Positions 11,806-23,098 are shown, counted from the first letter of the stretch. The stretch: 64,000 bases of DNA from Echinometra lucunter (GCA_029962745.1 CM057158.1:2391558-2455557); one strand, 5' to 3'. Notes: generated from the sequence alone by a model not told the origin. Translations and numbers: made by a program.

Positions 11806-12966
11806 CTACAGGAGCCATTCAGATTAGGTGAGAGTTGTCACCAAGTCACCAAGCGTATCGGATAGACAAGGATAAATGAGTTAGTTTACTTCAGCAAAAG
11901 AACAAAGAAAATTTTGACTTGCTACTCTGGCTAAAAACAAATATTTCTTCATGAAAAAAATGATAATATGATTTTTCAAAAATCTTTATGGTTAATGCAT
12001 CTTTGTTCTTTTCAAAAAAAATTTTTTAACATCTATTTTTGGTATGTAAATGCAAATTGTTTTGTAAGTCTTGTTTGTTTCTATTGATTGTAGAAATAGA
12101 CTGGATCAATGAGATATATCAGTTATAAAAGAAAGAAATACTGCAAATTTTATGATTGTAAAACATTAAAAAAAAAAAATATATATATATGCCTAAATCA
12201 ATCACACACACACAAATAAAAAAAAAACCCTCAAGACTCTGTTCTCTCTTAGCATGGCAACAGGAGATATTTTCTCTTTGTAATAAATAAACCTCAAGTT
12301 TGTTACGAGATTATCTGCATAAAATAAGACCTAATCAGAGCACAGTAAAAATAGCATGTGTGGTATAAGGTAGGGCCCCTATAAACTATAGAAATATACA
12401 GAAATTGCCCTCTTTTCGGTAAAATTCATTAGTCAATAAGTTCATATCTTCATGAGACAGAAGAAAGGGAAGTATCTACTAAAAATCATAAATGAGAAAA
12501 ATTGCAAGTCCAAATTAATTTCAGATTATGTATAACAGTTTTGTTGCTTCTGACATTGTGATGGCAACCACTGTATAAAATGAGTTCTTATATCACTTTG
12601 AGTCAGTAATCTTGCTCCATGCAGAATATATATTTTCAGGCTGTAAACTGTATTCTTTAAAGTGTACCAATCATGTAAACTTCTATTTGTGTACAGCTAG
12701 TATGTATGAAACACCAAATCAAGGCAAACTTTATCCTGCATTCTACAGCCTAACAGTTAAGGAAATATCAGTCTAAAAGTCCAAAATGCAAAAAAATCAA
12801 ACTGCAGTTCGATTCCATAGGAGCCCTAATTAATGAACGCACATACGTGTTTGTTGACTAGTCTACCCACTAGTCCTTTTATTTTTACTCTGTAGCTTGC
12901 AGTATTTTGGATGGGAATTGCCTAGTTTGTTTCTGTATTCCAAGGTTGGTTATTGTAGATGGTTAT

Positions 12967-13045
12967 CAACCTGTTGACTACTGGAACCGGATGGCTCCTG
13001 CATCAAGCCTATGGGAATCAGATAATTCAGTAATCAAGAGGTGAA
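12967..13045 (-). mobile_element. ~78-bp palindromic mini-element (CCTGTTGACTACTG ends)
   Basis: One end reads AACCTGTTGACTACTGGAAC and the other CAGTAATCAAGAGGTGAA; these are approximate inverted repeats. The centre holds the conserved strings ACCGG and CCTATGGGAATC. Related copies lie at 17690-17757 and 20213-20276. Other copies carry TTAA at the outer edge, suggesting a tiny TTAA-type MITE. Confidence 0.55.
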
Positions 13046-13071
13046 CAGGGTATCACAGATGATTAGTTTAA

Positions 13072-13629
13072 AGGCAAAGTCGACCTTAGAAGTTTCACTA
13101 TTCCATAAAAGGAGATAAATTTGAACAGCATTTTAAAAAAGAAATGAGCAAAATGGGTCAAAGAGTAAGAAAATTACACTCATTTACATTTTCTAGTAAA
13201 TTACTCTCGGCTCTGCAAACTGGCAACACTGATGACATCATATGCGAGCAGGTCTCCATTCACTTTGTACATGAAATTTCACATTTTCTCAATTTTCTTG
13301 AAAGTCACACACTTTTTTTTACCCCATAGTCAAAGTATGTTATGTAAAAAGCAATTCTGAACATCATTGACTATGGGGGTTAGAAAATGTGTAACTTTCA
13401 AGAAAATTAAAAAAATGTGAAATTTCATGTACAAAGTGAATCGTGACCTGCTCGCATATGATGTCATCAGTGTTGCCAATTTGCAGAGCCGAGAGTAGTT
13501 TACTAGAAAATGTAAATGAGTGTAATTTTTCTTATTCTTTGACCGATTTTGCTCGTTTCTTTTTTAAAATGCTGTTCAAATTTATCTCCTTTTATTGAAA
13601 CAGTGATATTTCTGGGATGGACTTACCCT
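13072..13629. mobile_element. 558-bp near-perfect palindrome, family B copy 1
   Basis: Two arms of about 260 bp are reverse complements around a ~33-bp spacer (13334-13366), flanked by TTAA (13068-13071, 13630-13633). The same element recurs at 38834-39390. Because the arms are inverted copies, the same chance peptide (contains LHSFTFSS and NTDDIICEQ) can be read from either strand. Structure and TTAA flanks suggest a Kolobok- or piggyBac-type non-autonomous transposon with no transposase. Confidence 0.85.
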
Positions 13630-13982
13630 TTAAAGTCAGCCACAGGGAAGAACAGCACAACACATAAATGAAAATATAATATTAACAACTGTAGTTGAAA
13701 TGATATCAATATGACATTGCCTTTTCTTATATGTACCATCATTGGTGTAGTTAGGTCTTTTTTATAAGAAATTGCTGTGGAAAGTTGGGTTTCCCGTTTG
13801 AAGAAACACACTGTACTTTCCTTATCACTGCTGCATCAATACGGAAATAAAACTAACCTCATGTGAGCAGCACTATCACCATCCACTGCCCTTCCCTGTG
13901 GAGTAATAACTGATAAATTTCTCTGTGCACATTTACCCATTCCTCAAGAAATTAAATTCCTCCTTTTGGGGTAAACATGCTA

Positions 13983-14001
13983 ACCAACCAACCAACCAAC
14001 G
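13983..14001 (+). repeat. (AACC)n microsatellite
   Basis: Just under five AACC units in a row. Confidence 0.8.
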
Positions 14002-14285
14002 TAGTGCCTAATAACCTTTCCTGTGTACGTGTAATGACAAAACTTGAAAGAGCTGACAAACATTTGTCTTGAGGGTGTATCTATGCTGTTGTTTTATGAA
14101 AGGATATTTGTCTAAGGTACAATTCAACCTCTTAAAATGGTGGTTGGAAGTGGCAGAGAAGTTAATTGAATTGGCTTTAGGGTTGGTCACATGTGATCCA
14201 CTTGATAAGAAATTGATAACTATAACTATAAAATTGGGAAGTGTAGTAAATGCATGCTGCTGTAATATTATTCTAATAAGCCTTC

Positions 14286-14582
14286 AGCACTGATTTTTCT
14301 TGGAGCCAATATACACAGATCTATTCAATTGCTGTCATAGGTGATAAGGCTTTTTCAGTTGTTGCCCCCAAGTGTTGGAATTTGTTACCCCCAGAGTTCA
14401 AGAACTGTGAAACTCATGCATCCTTTAAGATGTGTCTAAAAACACAAATTTTCTAATTTTCTTTCTGTTGTTTAATGTGTAAGTTTGTATCATACTGTTT
14501 TGTTTTTGTACGTGTTTCCCTCTTTGATGCGCTTTGCATCTTTACTGAAAATGGGCTTTATAAATGAAATTTATTATTATTA
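14286..14582 (+). mobile_element. LINE 3' end: ORF2 C-terminus plus 3' UTR and (TTA)n tail
   Basis: An open frame through 14456 ends with GDKAFSVVAPKCWNLLPPEF, then a short linker and SFKMCLKTQIF followed by TAA (14454-14456). The pattern GD+AFSVAAP+LWN-LP ... SFK-LKT-LF is the characteristic C-terminus of ORF2 in CR1/L2/Jockey-type non-LTR retrotransposons. About 110 bp of 3' UTR follows, ending in ATTTATTATTATTA near 14570-14582. Upstream the reverse transcriptase is absent, so this is a 5'-truncated, dead copy. The clade is not decidable from this fragment. Confidence 0.8.
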
Positions 14583-15068
14583 CTGCTATCACACTTTAGA
14601 GCCTTATAGAATTCACAACAAAAACAAAAAAAATCTTTGAAAGTTTACATAAGAAATTATTTAATCTTCTTAAAGGAAAAATCATTCTGCATCTTCATGA
14701 AGAATACATGAATTCTATTCATACCATGGTCCAAAGAATCAAATAAATCTCATAGCTTGATAAGAGTTTTTGAAGGAACACTACGCAATTATCACTGTTA
14801 TAATCCTACTTTTCTTCTTCTTTTAGACTGATTTCTGCAATTGATATTTGAAAAAAGGGAAATTTTATACACTTGATCAAAATTCTGCTAAATGCAGTGA
14901 AGTTTAATCTCAACAAAATGCCTCCTTTATTATCATTGTGAAAATTTAACAGGAAAGGAGGTAATCAGAATAGCATTCTTCATTCTGTTCGTAAGTACTT
15001 CTGAAGTGTAATTAGATAATTTCCATCAGACAAGTGATCATTCCTTGTACCACAGCAATTACTATTAA

Positions 15069-15536
15069 ACGCATTGGCTAACTTTGTGAGCAGCTGATTT
15101 AACAGATTTTCAAACTATGATGAAACATGTGTATGAGTACTTGTATTTATACTAAAAAACCCTGATACCAACCATAATTTGGAATGAAAAACTGTAAGTA
15201 ATTAGTTTTCGTCTCAAGAGATAACAAATCAAGAGGACCGTTTGCACGAATTAAAAAATACCTTATCTGCCTTCTGTTGTGTGATACGCCAATACACAGA
15301 GTACAGTCTATTGAGCCATGCGTGCATGCGCATTCCTTACGTCTGGTCTGTGCAACCTATCCTCATATATTTTTCAAACATTGGTTCACATTTCTAATAT
15401 TTAAAAATACTTCCTGTTGATATTATACTCTGAAACTTTCAGGCTGGTATTTGTACACTATAACCCTTATGTTTATCCCATTTTCAAGTAACAAAATGAG
15501 ATTTTTAAAAAATCATAACATTGTTAACCAATGTCT
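15069..15536 (-). mobile_element. TTAA-flanked inverted-repeat element, family A copy 2 (inverted)
   Basis: This copy lies in reverse orientation to the others: it starts ACGCATTGGCTAACTTTGTG and ends ACATTGTTAACCAATGTCT, flanked by TTAA (15065-15068, 15537-15540). It has more point changes at the ends than the 63-kb copies. Confidence 0.78.
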
Positions 15537-15540
15537 TTAA

Positions 15541-17148
15541 CACTATGAAGTGTCTTCTCATAATACTCCAGACACTGTTAGATTGAAACAAAAGTGATGC
15601 ATTTTATTCGAAAGTTTAAGTGATTAGCATTAACAATTGTCTACAAATGACTGGCAAACAAAATGAACGTGACTGGCACATGAACAACCGGTAATGGTTC
15701 TAGTGCTCTATAAGTTGTAGATTTCTTGAACAGGAAAAAGGAGTTAATTCCACAAGTATCAAAATTTATTTCAACTTAAGGGAAGTACACCATATTGATC
15801 TTCAAAAGACAAAGAACAAAACAACGTGAACAGCAATACCACCACCATCACTGAACATCAACAAGAACTACACTGTAACCCTTGAGACATAATATTGCTG
15901 TATTTTTGCTCCAAAAGACAAAAAGACATTGTGTAGCTAGAAGGGCATTAACTCTATGTCAAATTATATAACTCAAAAGCCTTCTGCCTCTGAACAAGCA
16001 ATGTATGCTTCTGAATCAAAAAAGTTGACAAAGAGATGGGGAAAACTGACTTAATTTCTGAGAAATGCCAGGAAAACATCAACTCCATACATCATTTAAC
16101 AGAGAATAACACCCCCTTGGGGATCTAAAAAAAAAACACCCTATTTTTTCTGCATGATGTATCCTTCAAACAACCCTGACACTTCTCTTTGCATTACCTC
16201 TTCCTAGTCTGGAGTAGAAATGGATGCCAAAAGGAGAAGAACAGCACTGATTCTATAACATGACACCAGAAGCATTTAACATGGTGCCTGCTTCAATGTC
16301 TTGCTTTAGGATTTAATCATGAACTAGCAAGATTGTCATCTTCCTTCTCCTCCCCCCCCCCCCCCTCAAAAAAACGATTAATCACTTTGTCTCATGGAGG
16401 ATATAAAAACTTGACAGAAGACTTTGTATGATCAAGAATATTTGGAGTATAAGACGCAGAAAAGAATATCTCATGACAGCATTATAAACATTTTGGAGCA
16501 ATTAAAAATTTCCTACTCGATTTTTTTAACCTTAAACTCTATTCAAGACTTGATGTTTCATTTGTTGCAATTGACTCTTTGGTATATTATGTGTACATTC
16601 CATCTACACTTTTTCACTAAATGTCTTTGGCTTTCTTCTCATGTTTTTCTGTAGTATGTGGAAAGAAATAAATTGATATATTCACTGAAATCTGTAACCA
16701 ATTGCAGCAATAGGAGATATTCAAGTGCAAACTATGACATTTCCAGTAGATTCCCAGAGCAAATCTAATCTATAATGCACATAATTTGTTAACTGATTTA
16801 CTCAGAGAAGAAAGGCAAGATCTCAACAGATAGCCTGAAAACACCATTCCCTGCTTTATTATCATGAATCATACATATAGCAAGCTCAATTCTATATTTA
16901 GCAAAGTGGTACTCATGACATGACTGGTATGATATATTATGAAGGGTACCTTAGCAAGCAAGAATATCATGTTGTACATACAAGTAAAAAAAAATTGAAT
17001 CAGCCAAGCCTTTTTAAATATAAGAGATCTTTAGGTTACTAAGCATATCGTCTTACCACTGTACTATATATTTGTATAAAAATGACAACTCAACACATTT
17101 ATGCTGACTGATGATACTTATCTAAACACTGTACAATATTTCCAATAC
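15541..17148. other. AT-rich gene-free stretch
   Basis: No gene or element is supported. It has a 14-base C run at 16352-16365. The 76-codon frame at 16424-16654 shows no domain and a composition like its surroundings. Confidence 0.6.
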
Positions 17149-17602
17149 CCTTTCAAACCAATTCACCAGCTTAACTTCCCCGGGGAGAACCTTCAAATTT
17201 TATGAGCATGAATTCTTAAGTTTACCAAGAGAAGTATAGGAGCACATTTTCAGACTGACCTCACTTAACCGGGGAAGCTGAAATTGGTTACATATTCCAT
17301 GTTCGATTGGCCGGAAGTCAGGTCATTCAGGGCACGTGTATTTGTGTTAAGTGATAATTGACCTCTGACGTATTTTCCCAGGTAAGTTCTCCGCTGACCT
17401 TTCAAACCGACCACTTCCCCACTGAAACTCTCTTTCCCCATGTAAGTTACCCACCTCAGTAGATGAGTTACGCAGGTAAGTTTCTTGGCTTTACACGGGT
17501 AAGTTTTCCAGGTGTCCCTTTCAAACCAAACCTTTTCTCGCGTAACTCGCAACTTACGCAAATAACTTACATGTACCTGGGTAAGTGCTACGTTTGAAAG
17601 TA
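17149..17602. mobile_element. MITE-like element with TTTCAAAC tips and repeated GGTAAGTT motifs
   Basis: The left tip CCTTTCAAACCAA is mirrored by GTTTGAAAG at 17592-17600. Inside, GTAAGTT or GTAAGTG occurs five times (near 17383, 17445, 17476, 17499 and 17581) and TTTCAAACC recurs internally. CpG and GC content exceed the flanks. Subterminal repeats of this kind are typical of hAT- or P-like non-autonomous elements; superfamily is unassigned. The frame at 17265-17561 (minus) lies wholly within it and is incidental. Confidence 0.6.
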
Positions 17603-17689
17603 GTAAAAATTGAAACAGAAGTGTTTCAACATTGCATGATTTGATTTCAAATGCTTCAAAAATGCATTAAAAGATTGAAACACACAAAT

Positions 17690-17757
17690 CTACAAGAACC
17701 GGGTGGTCCCTGTTTTAGGTTTATGGGAGTTTGAGAACTCAGTAGTCAACAGGTTAA
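17690..17757 (-). mobile_element. Palindromic mini-element, copy 2
   Basis: On the minus strand it begins TTAACCTGTTGACTACTGAG, contains CTCCCATAAACC and ACCACCCGG, and ends TTCTTGTAG. The TTAA at 17754-17757 is intact; the other edge is degraded. Same family as 12967-13045. Confidence 0.5.
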
Positions 17758-18327
17758 GATTTCTTAGCCTTCTAGACACCTATCATAAACACACTTAGGG
17801 GCAAAATATGGAATGGTATGTCAATTCAATTTCTCTCAAAAGAGATTTGTTCCCCCTTAAGTTTACCAATTAGACTCACAGCCCCCCAAATCACATTTGT
17901 AGTAACTTGCAATTAAAACATATGAAGATTATTACTTCATAAATCAATGTGTTTAAAACAACAGTGAACTGACCCTTATTATGAAGTATTTACAACAGTG
18001 CCAACTTAGGGCTACTCAAAAACCAGAGACTCTTAGAAACATTATATCTTTTGTTGCTTCTCGTAAATTTCCTTATTATGAATACAAATACATTTTAACA
18101 GATGTTACTCAAAAAATAAAGCTCTCATTGGTCAGAATAGAGCATACTGGGAGCAAAAAGGGGACAAAATCAGTAGTTTAGGACTGAGAGGGCGCTATTT
18201 CAAAATCGCATACAAGGGTGCCAGTTCGCTCTGGCTTTAAATGATATCATACCTAGAGGAAGGTGTTATGAGACTCACTTGAAGTGGGAGAAAATAATTT
18301 TGTAAATGAATCGGGGGGAAAACACAT

Positions 18328-18500
18328 TTAAAGATTTAGATGTCCTTTCGTAGCAGAATTTGTTTTCTCTTCATGATTTGATATTGATATATACATTAAA
18401 AGAAAGCTAGTAACTTTAATTTTAAAATGCTGTATATTATCATGTACATTAACACTGAAGAAGTAAGCACTGCTCATTCCAAACAGGATGCAAAGGTTCG
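18328..18500 (+). repeat. Dispersed repeat, partner at 59790-59960
   Basis: Shared blocks include AAAAGAAAGCT-GTAACTTTA, ATT-T-AAAATG, TATATTA-CATGTACA and AGCACT--TCATTC in the same order and orientation. The segment is not obviously palindromic. It is probably a fragment of an unclassified interspersed repeat. Confidence 0.55.
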
Positions 18501-18549
18501 TAATAACGTTTTCTGCCCATGCGCATGGATTCCTGGTTTGTAAAAACAA

Positions 18550-19090
18550 CGACGACTATTTGCTATCGTGACTGTAGCTCTGTTAGCATGAAGTATGATA
18601 AATTGATAACATTTACCAATTTTATCTAAAAATGACATATCAGTCTACTTCAGAAATGTCATACAAACAAATTTAGTGTGTGCGAGAGAGAGCGAGAGGG
18701 AGTCCTTCCTCTCCTAAAGGAGAAATGGCATTAACATGTAACAAGAAGATATATGCAGATTATCATCACCGCATATCAATGTTTTAATGATATTGGATCC
18801 AGATAAAAGTGGGAGAAATGAAGATAATCAATCATTTGCTATCATGACTGGTTTATAGTGAAAGCAAATGCGACTAATGTAGCTCTGTTTGAATAAAGTA
18901 TGATATTTACAAATGTTATCTGAAATGACATTTCAGTCTACTTCAGATCTGTGATACAAACAAAATGAGTGCGTGAAATAGAAAAAAAGACATTAACATT
19001 AACATGTACCAAAAAGATAGGCAGATTATTATCATCACAGATCAATGATTTTAAAGGAAATGGAATCCCTGGAGACATATCAATTTCAAT
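18550..19090. repeat. Diverged tandem duplication, offset about 305 bp
   Basis: Two successive units share, in order: TTTGCTATC-TGACTG, GTAGCTCTGTT, AAGTATGATA, CAGTCTACTTCAGA, TGATACAAACAAA (or CATACAAACAAA), ACATTAACATGTA and GCAGATTATCATCA. The second unit lacks the GA-rich insert found near 18685-18700 of the first. Confidence 0.7.
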
Positions 19091-19094
19091 AGAA

Positions 19095-20408
19095 AGAGAG
19101 AAAAGAGATAATAAAGAAAGTTCAGTCAAAAGGAGAGAAGGTCATGACAGAAATTGAATGAAAGACAGGGAGAGAGAGGGAGAGAGAGAAAGAGAGAGAG
19201 AAGTTAGGAGCATGCTCAATCGTGTCTGCCCTCCTTTCCATAAAATATTTGAAATGAGCAAATAATTCATGAAATTACTCAGAAGGCACATCAAATCAAC
19301 TGCATTGGCCAAAAAAAAAAACAAAAAAAAATGTTGTATCAATTATAGTAACTGGGTCACCAAATTTGAAAAAAGGAATATCTATAATATTCAAAATCTC
19401 AAACCAAATTCAATGGTGGAACAGCCAGTTTATGCTTTTATTTCTATTTCTAATGAAAAGAAAGAAAAATGTTTCTTGAGCACAGGGACTATTCAAAGAA
19501 AGAAAGCTCTCTGTAAGTCAAAAACAGAATTGTTATATTGCTACCCATGCACAATGTCAAGAATAAAGAGACTTTCTTCCCTTTTCTTTCTTTACTTAAA
19601 AAAAAATAAAAACATAATATTTGTAATGAATCCTTCATTAAAACAGGATAATTGTTTTCTCACTAAATGTTTTAACAAACACAGCTTTGTGTACTACATG
19701 CAATCTTTATTTCTAAAGTCTAATGCGATTTATATTCCATTATATATAAAGCACTTTGAAAAAAAATAATACAGCAGTGCATGCTGTATCATCTACATCA
19801 GATGGAGATACGAATCTACACACTGCGATGTGATACAAATAAAAAATGATCTGGCATTTCTGTTTTACACTTGTATGTTCTGAAATGTCCATTTGAAATC
19901 CTCCTGATCTATTCATGAAATTCAGTTGCTAGTATAATGTTATTTGATAAGTGAATCTGAAAGGCATTATGTGTACTCCATTTGCATTATAGGAAAAAAA
20001 AAGTGAGTCATGAATATTTTGGTACAACATTACCACTATTCAAAAGTGCTTTGATATAAACTCATTGAATACATGGTCTTTTACTCTGCAATGGAAACAT
20101 TTGTTGATGAGTCTCTGTATGGAAACAAAGGTCCTAGATTTCAATGTTTGTAGTAAGATCCAGCAGATTACTTAATATCAACTGAATATTTTGCAAACAA
20201 ATGCCCTTTTAACCCACTGACAACTGAATTCTCTATTTCCCATAGACTTAGTACAGGGATGACCCGGTTCCAGTACCAATGGAATAAAGTCATTGTCACA
20301 ACTTTTCATAATCCCTCCTGAAATCATGTTGCTAATAAGTTAAGTCACCATCAAAGGGTTCAAAAGTAGAAACATGAATTCATACATTAGAGCCAGAAGA
20401 ATACAATG
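19095..20408. other. Gene-free stretch with GA repeat and A-rich runs
   Basis: It contains (GA)n at about 19165-19201. The 166-codon plus frame at 19269-19769 is Lys/Asn/Ile/Phe-rich, tracks A-rich composition and includes a homopolymer-encoded KKKNKKK stretch, so I do not call it a gene. Confidence 0.55.
20213..20276 (+). mobile_element. Palindromic mini-element, copy 3
   Basis: It reads TTAACCCACTGACAACTGAA, then TTTCCCATAGACTTAGTACA, then ACCCGGTTCCAGTA. It aligns along its length with the minus strands of 17690-17757 and 12967-13045. The right inverted tip is lost. Confidence 0.5.
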
Positions 20409-20410
20409 CA

Positions 20411-20823
20411 CCTGTCATTAATTCATCCCCCAATTATCCACCTAGGAATAACGCAGACAATTCAATAAAAATTAATTCCGAAATAGTCAACACGATTTTT
20501 TACGAGCGCTGCGAGAAAATAATGCGGATGATTGTCATGGTAACGGCTCACGAATGTGTTTCCGGCAGTCGCTCCCACTCTACTTGTACTGCTTGTCTCG
20601 CTTGTGCAATCATGAGTGTATGGCACTGGAAACAAGTGACCTTTGACTGCAGTTTCGAAAAGTCAGTATTATTTCAGAATCGCGTTCACTAATTCCAAGA
20701 TGTGTTTCCGATGCGGCAATTATGCGGATAATAGCAGCATCCAAATAATGCAGATAATTCTGCTCCTTTCTGTTTACAACCAAATAATTTGTCTATTATC
20801 TGCATCCAAGAATTAATGAAAGG
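20411..20823. mobile_element. MITE-like element with CCTKTCATTAATTC tips and ATTATGCGGATAAT motifs
   Basis: CCTGTCATTAATTC (20411-20424) is mirrored by GAATTAATGAAAGG (20810-20823). Variants of TAATGCGGATAAT recur on both sides of the interior (near 20449, 20519, 20721, 20746), consistent with subterminal transposase-binding repeats. It is more CpG-rich than its flanks. There is no coding sequence and no clear target duplication. Confidence 0.6.
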
Positions 20824-22031
20824 GTAGTTTGTTAACTTCTTTTCTGTCCTCGGTAGACAAACTGTCCCCTTTAAACAACTCTTACATAACTTCCTTTCAG
20901 TAATATTCTACACTATTCTCACCCTTTACTGTCATCTGTTTCAAACTCAATAACTCCTGAATCATTCATAATTTTTAGATATGAAGAGGAAAAAAAAAAA
21001 AAGTGCCTACCTTCAGCCGGCTGTACAGATGATTGAAACACTAATCCTAACAGTTATGGAGAGTACTTGAAGAGTCGTGGAGGCACCAAGCTCGGAATTT
21101 GAAGCCTCCTAATGGAAATAGACCTCCAGGCTCATAGTCCACTCTGAAAAGAGACAAACCTTTTCTCCTGAGGACTGGACATATAATCTTGAGAAACATC
21201 CCAAGATTAATCCCAAGGGTTTCAAGAAGGATGCATCCTGAGAAGAGGAAGAACCAAACCCTTGGCTTGGACTTGACTCAGAAAGGAGAGGGGTCGAGAT
21301 GCCTCTTATATCCCCTGAACCCTGGAGGTGTTAAGATTAAATAATTTGAAGGAGATTCGAGAGAGGAACATGGAGATGATTTTTGAAAGGACTAATAGTC
21401 TACAAGATAAGTTTGATAAGTTTGGTAAGTTTGCATATGCTGCTGCTGAGGAACAAAAATTCTTGGGTGATTTTTTAGTATCTCCTGGATCCAATTCAAA
21501 GGGTGACAGCTTTGAAAAAAAAGAAGAGAAAAAAAAATTGCATTTGAACTACTACCCATTACAGTAGTAAGTGATAAAAGCAAGAAAAATAGAAGCAGTA
21601 CTGCTTAAAAAGTGAACAACACTGACATATTAAAGAATTTAAGATGGTAATATTCTGGCTTTTTAGTTTTGTTGGATACGGCTTTCATCCAACTTATTAG
21701 AGCATAACAAAATGTGATGTATGTAACATACATTAACCTTGAAATTTATATTTAAGTTATAACAGTGAGCTACAATACATGCTCTGATTACAAATACCAT
21801 GACATCCTAATATCAATTCCTTAATACATCATCAAATTATGTATTAAAGCCTGTATTGAAATCACAACTCAGAGAAAGAGTGGGCCAGGGGAGCAGGGGA
21901 GGGGTGGGGGAGAAAAACACTTTGTAAATGTCTATAAAGACAACAAAAACAACACACAGACAAAAAGGAAAAACAGAGAGAAATGGAATAGGTGAAGAGG
22001 GAGAGAGAATGATAGAAACAACTTATGCTGA
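20824..22031. other. Gene-free stretch
   Basis: AT-rich with A runs. A mixed-composition block at about 21050-21320 is purine-rich (GGAGG, GAGGAAG) and shows no open frame with domain content. Nothing is annotated with confidence. Confidence 0.5.
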
Positions 22032-22035
22032 TTAA

Positions 22036-22443
22036 CCCATTCATGACAGGAATTATTTAAAGCCTAACTTGATCAGCTTTTATTCTTCAAATTGGCAACA
22101 CTAACATTTTTATTTTATTGCTACATTTTTCTTATAAAACATCATGTATCTGCAATGAATATAAATTGACAGAAATTATGATGAGAAGTCAAAAAGTTGC
22201 CAATTTGCAGGGGAAAACGGTGATTTTAAACTTTCTATCACATTGCCAATTTAAGGATTTTAATGCTTATTTTCCTTTTAAAAATTTTCAGCATCACACA
22301 ACAAATATTGATGCAACCAAAATGGGCACAGTTTGTGTAGAATTATTTGCTCTTTCTGCTCATGTATTTGGTATGATTTTTAGGGCTTTGCATCAAAAAA
22401 TATTAGGCCAAACCACAAAATGTGGACCTCTGTCACGAATGGG
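22036..22443. mobile_element. TTAA-flanked MITE with CCCATTCRTGACAG tips (piggyBac-like)
   Basis: Tips CCCATTCATGACAG and CTGTCACGAATGGG differ at one base as inverted repeats, and both sides carry TTAA (22032-22035, 22444-22447). A TTAA duplication with CCC-starting ends is the piggyBac arrangement. The 408-bp interior carries a 109-codon plus frame (22118-22447) whose stop is formed by the right TTAA. It has no piggyBac DDD domain and is probably incidental. Confidence 0.72.
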
Positions 22444-23098
22444 TTAAAGCAGAGAAGAAAAAAGTGGATGTTAAATAAGTACTACAATTACAATCTGCAT
22501 CTGGAGAGCTTCCATATATAGGCAATCTCTTTACACAATCTTGTCACATGTGGTCAAAATGATACAAAGAGTTATTAAAAAACTTAAAGGAATCATTAAA
22601 CATAGCTTGAAGCTATTAAAATAACACATTTTGCAGTACAAGCTTTCCCTTTGATATTTGACAGACATTTTGATGAACTTAGACAAGGCTTAATATTGGA
22701 GGGTTGATAATGTTAAAAGACAATGCATCGCATTCAACATGGATCAATGCTTCTCTCATTACTGTGAGTAGTAATATAACATGTTTAACAATATGACCTT
22801 GATTGCTATGGCAACAGAGCTGATTTCTATCTGATGCATGTCAAAGAATAAATTTCATATGTACACACTGGCAAAGCATGACAAAGGTGGAGTCCATCAC
22901 AATTCTAATTTTTCTATAGCATCCTAAAAATAAAAAATTTAAGTCTCGTTTACAATATTGCTTCTGTGGAATGGGCAAGGAAAGGAGCAGGGATATCTGA
23001 GTTGCTTGGTGATATCACATCGACACAAAAATAAATGTCAGTATGTTTCAAATATAAATGAAAGCAAATTAATAAAAATCAATCATACCAACAACTAT

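Larger units (their letters stand above)
7750..12960. other. Gene-free stretch
   Basis: Beyond the listed duplication (8.1 kb), CpG-retaining block (8.6 kb), retroelement-like tail (9.8 kb) and two inverted repeats (10.1 and 11.8 kb), I see only AT-rich sequence with short A and AT runs (for example 12167-12190). No open frame has recognisable content. Confidence 0.55.

Noticed and set aside
19269..19769. Longest plus-strand open frame (166 codons)
   Set aside because: Lys/Asn/Phe/Ile-rich composition follows the local A-rich DNA, it includes homopolymer-coded lysine runs, and no domain or splice signals are visible.
20519..20534. X-box-like ATTGTCATGGTAAC
   Set aside because: One half-site lacks the leading G, and the site lies inside a MITE far from any gene candidate.
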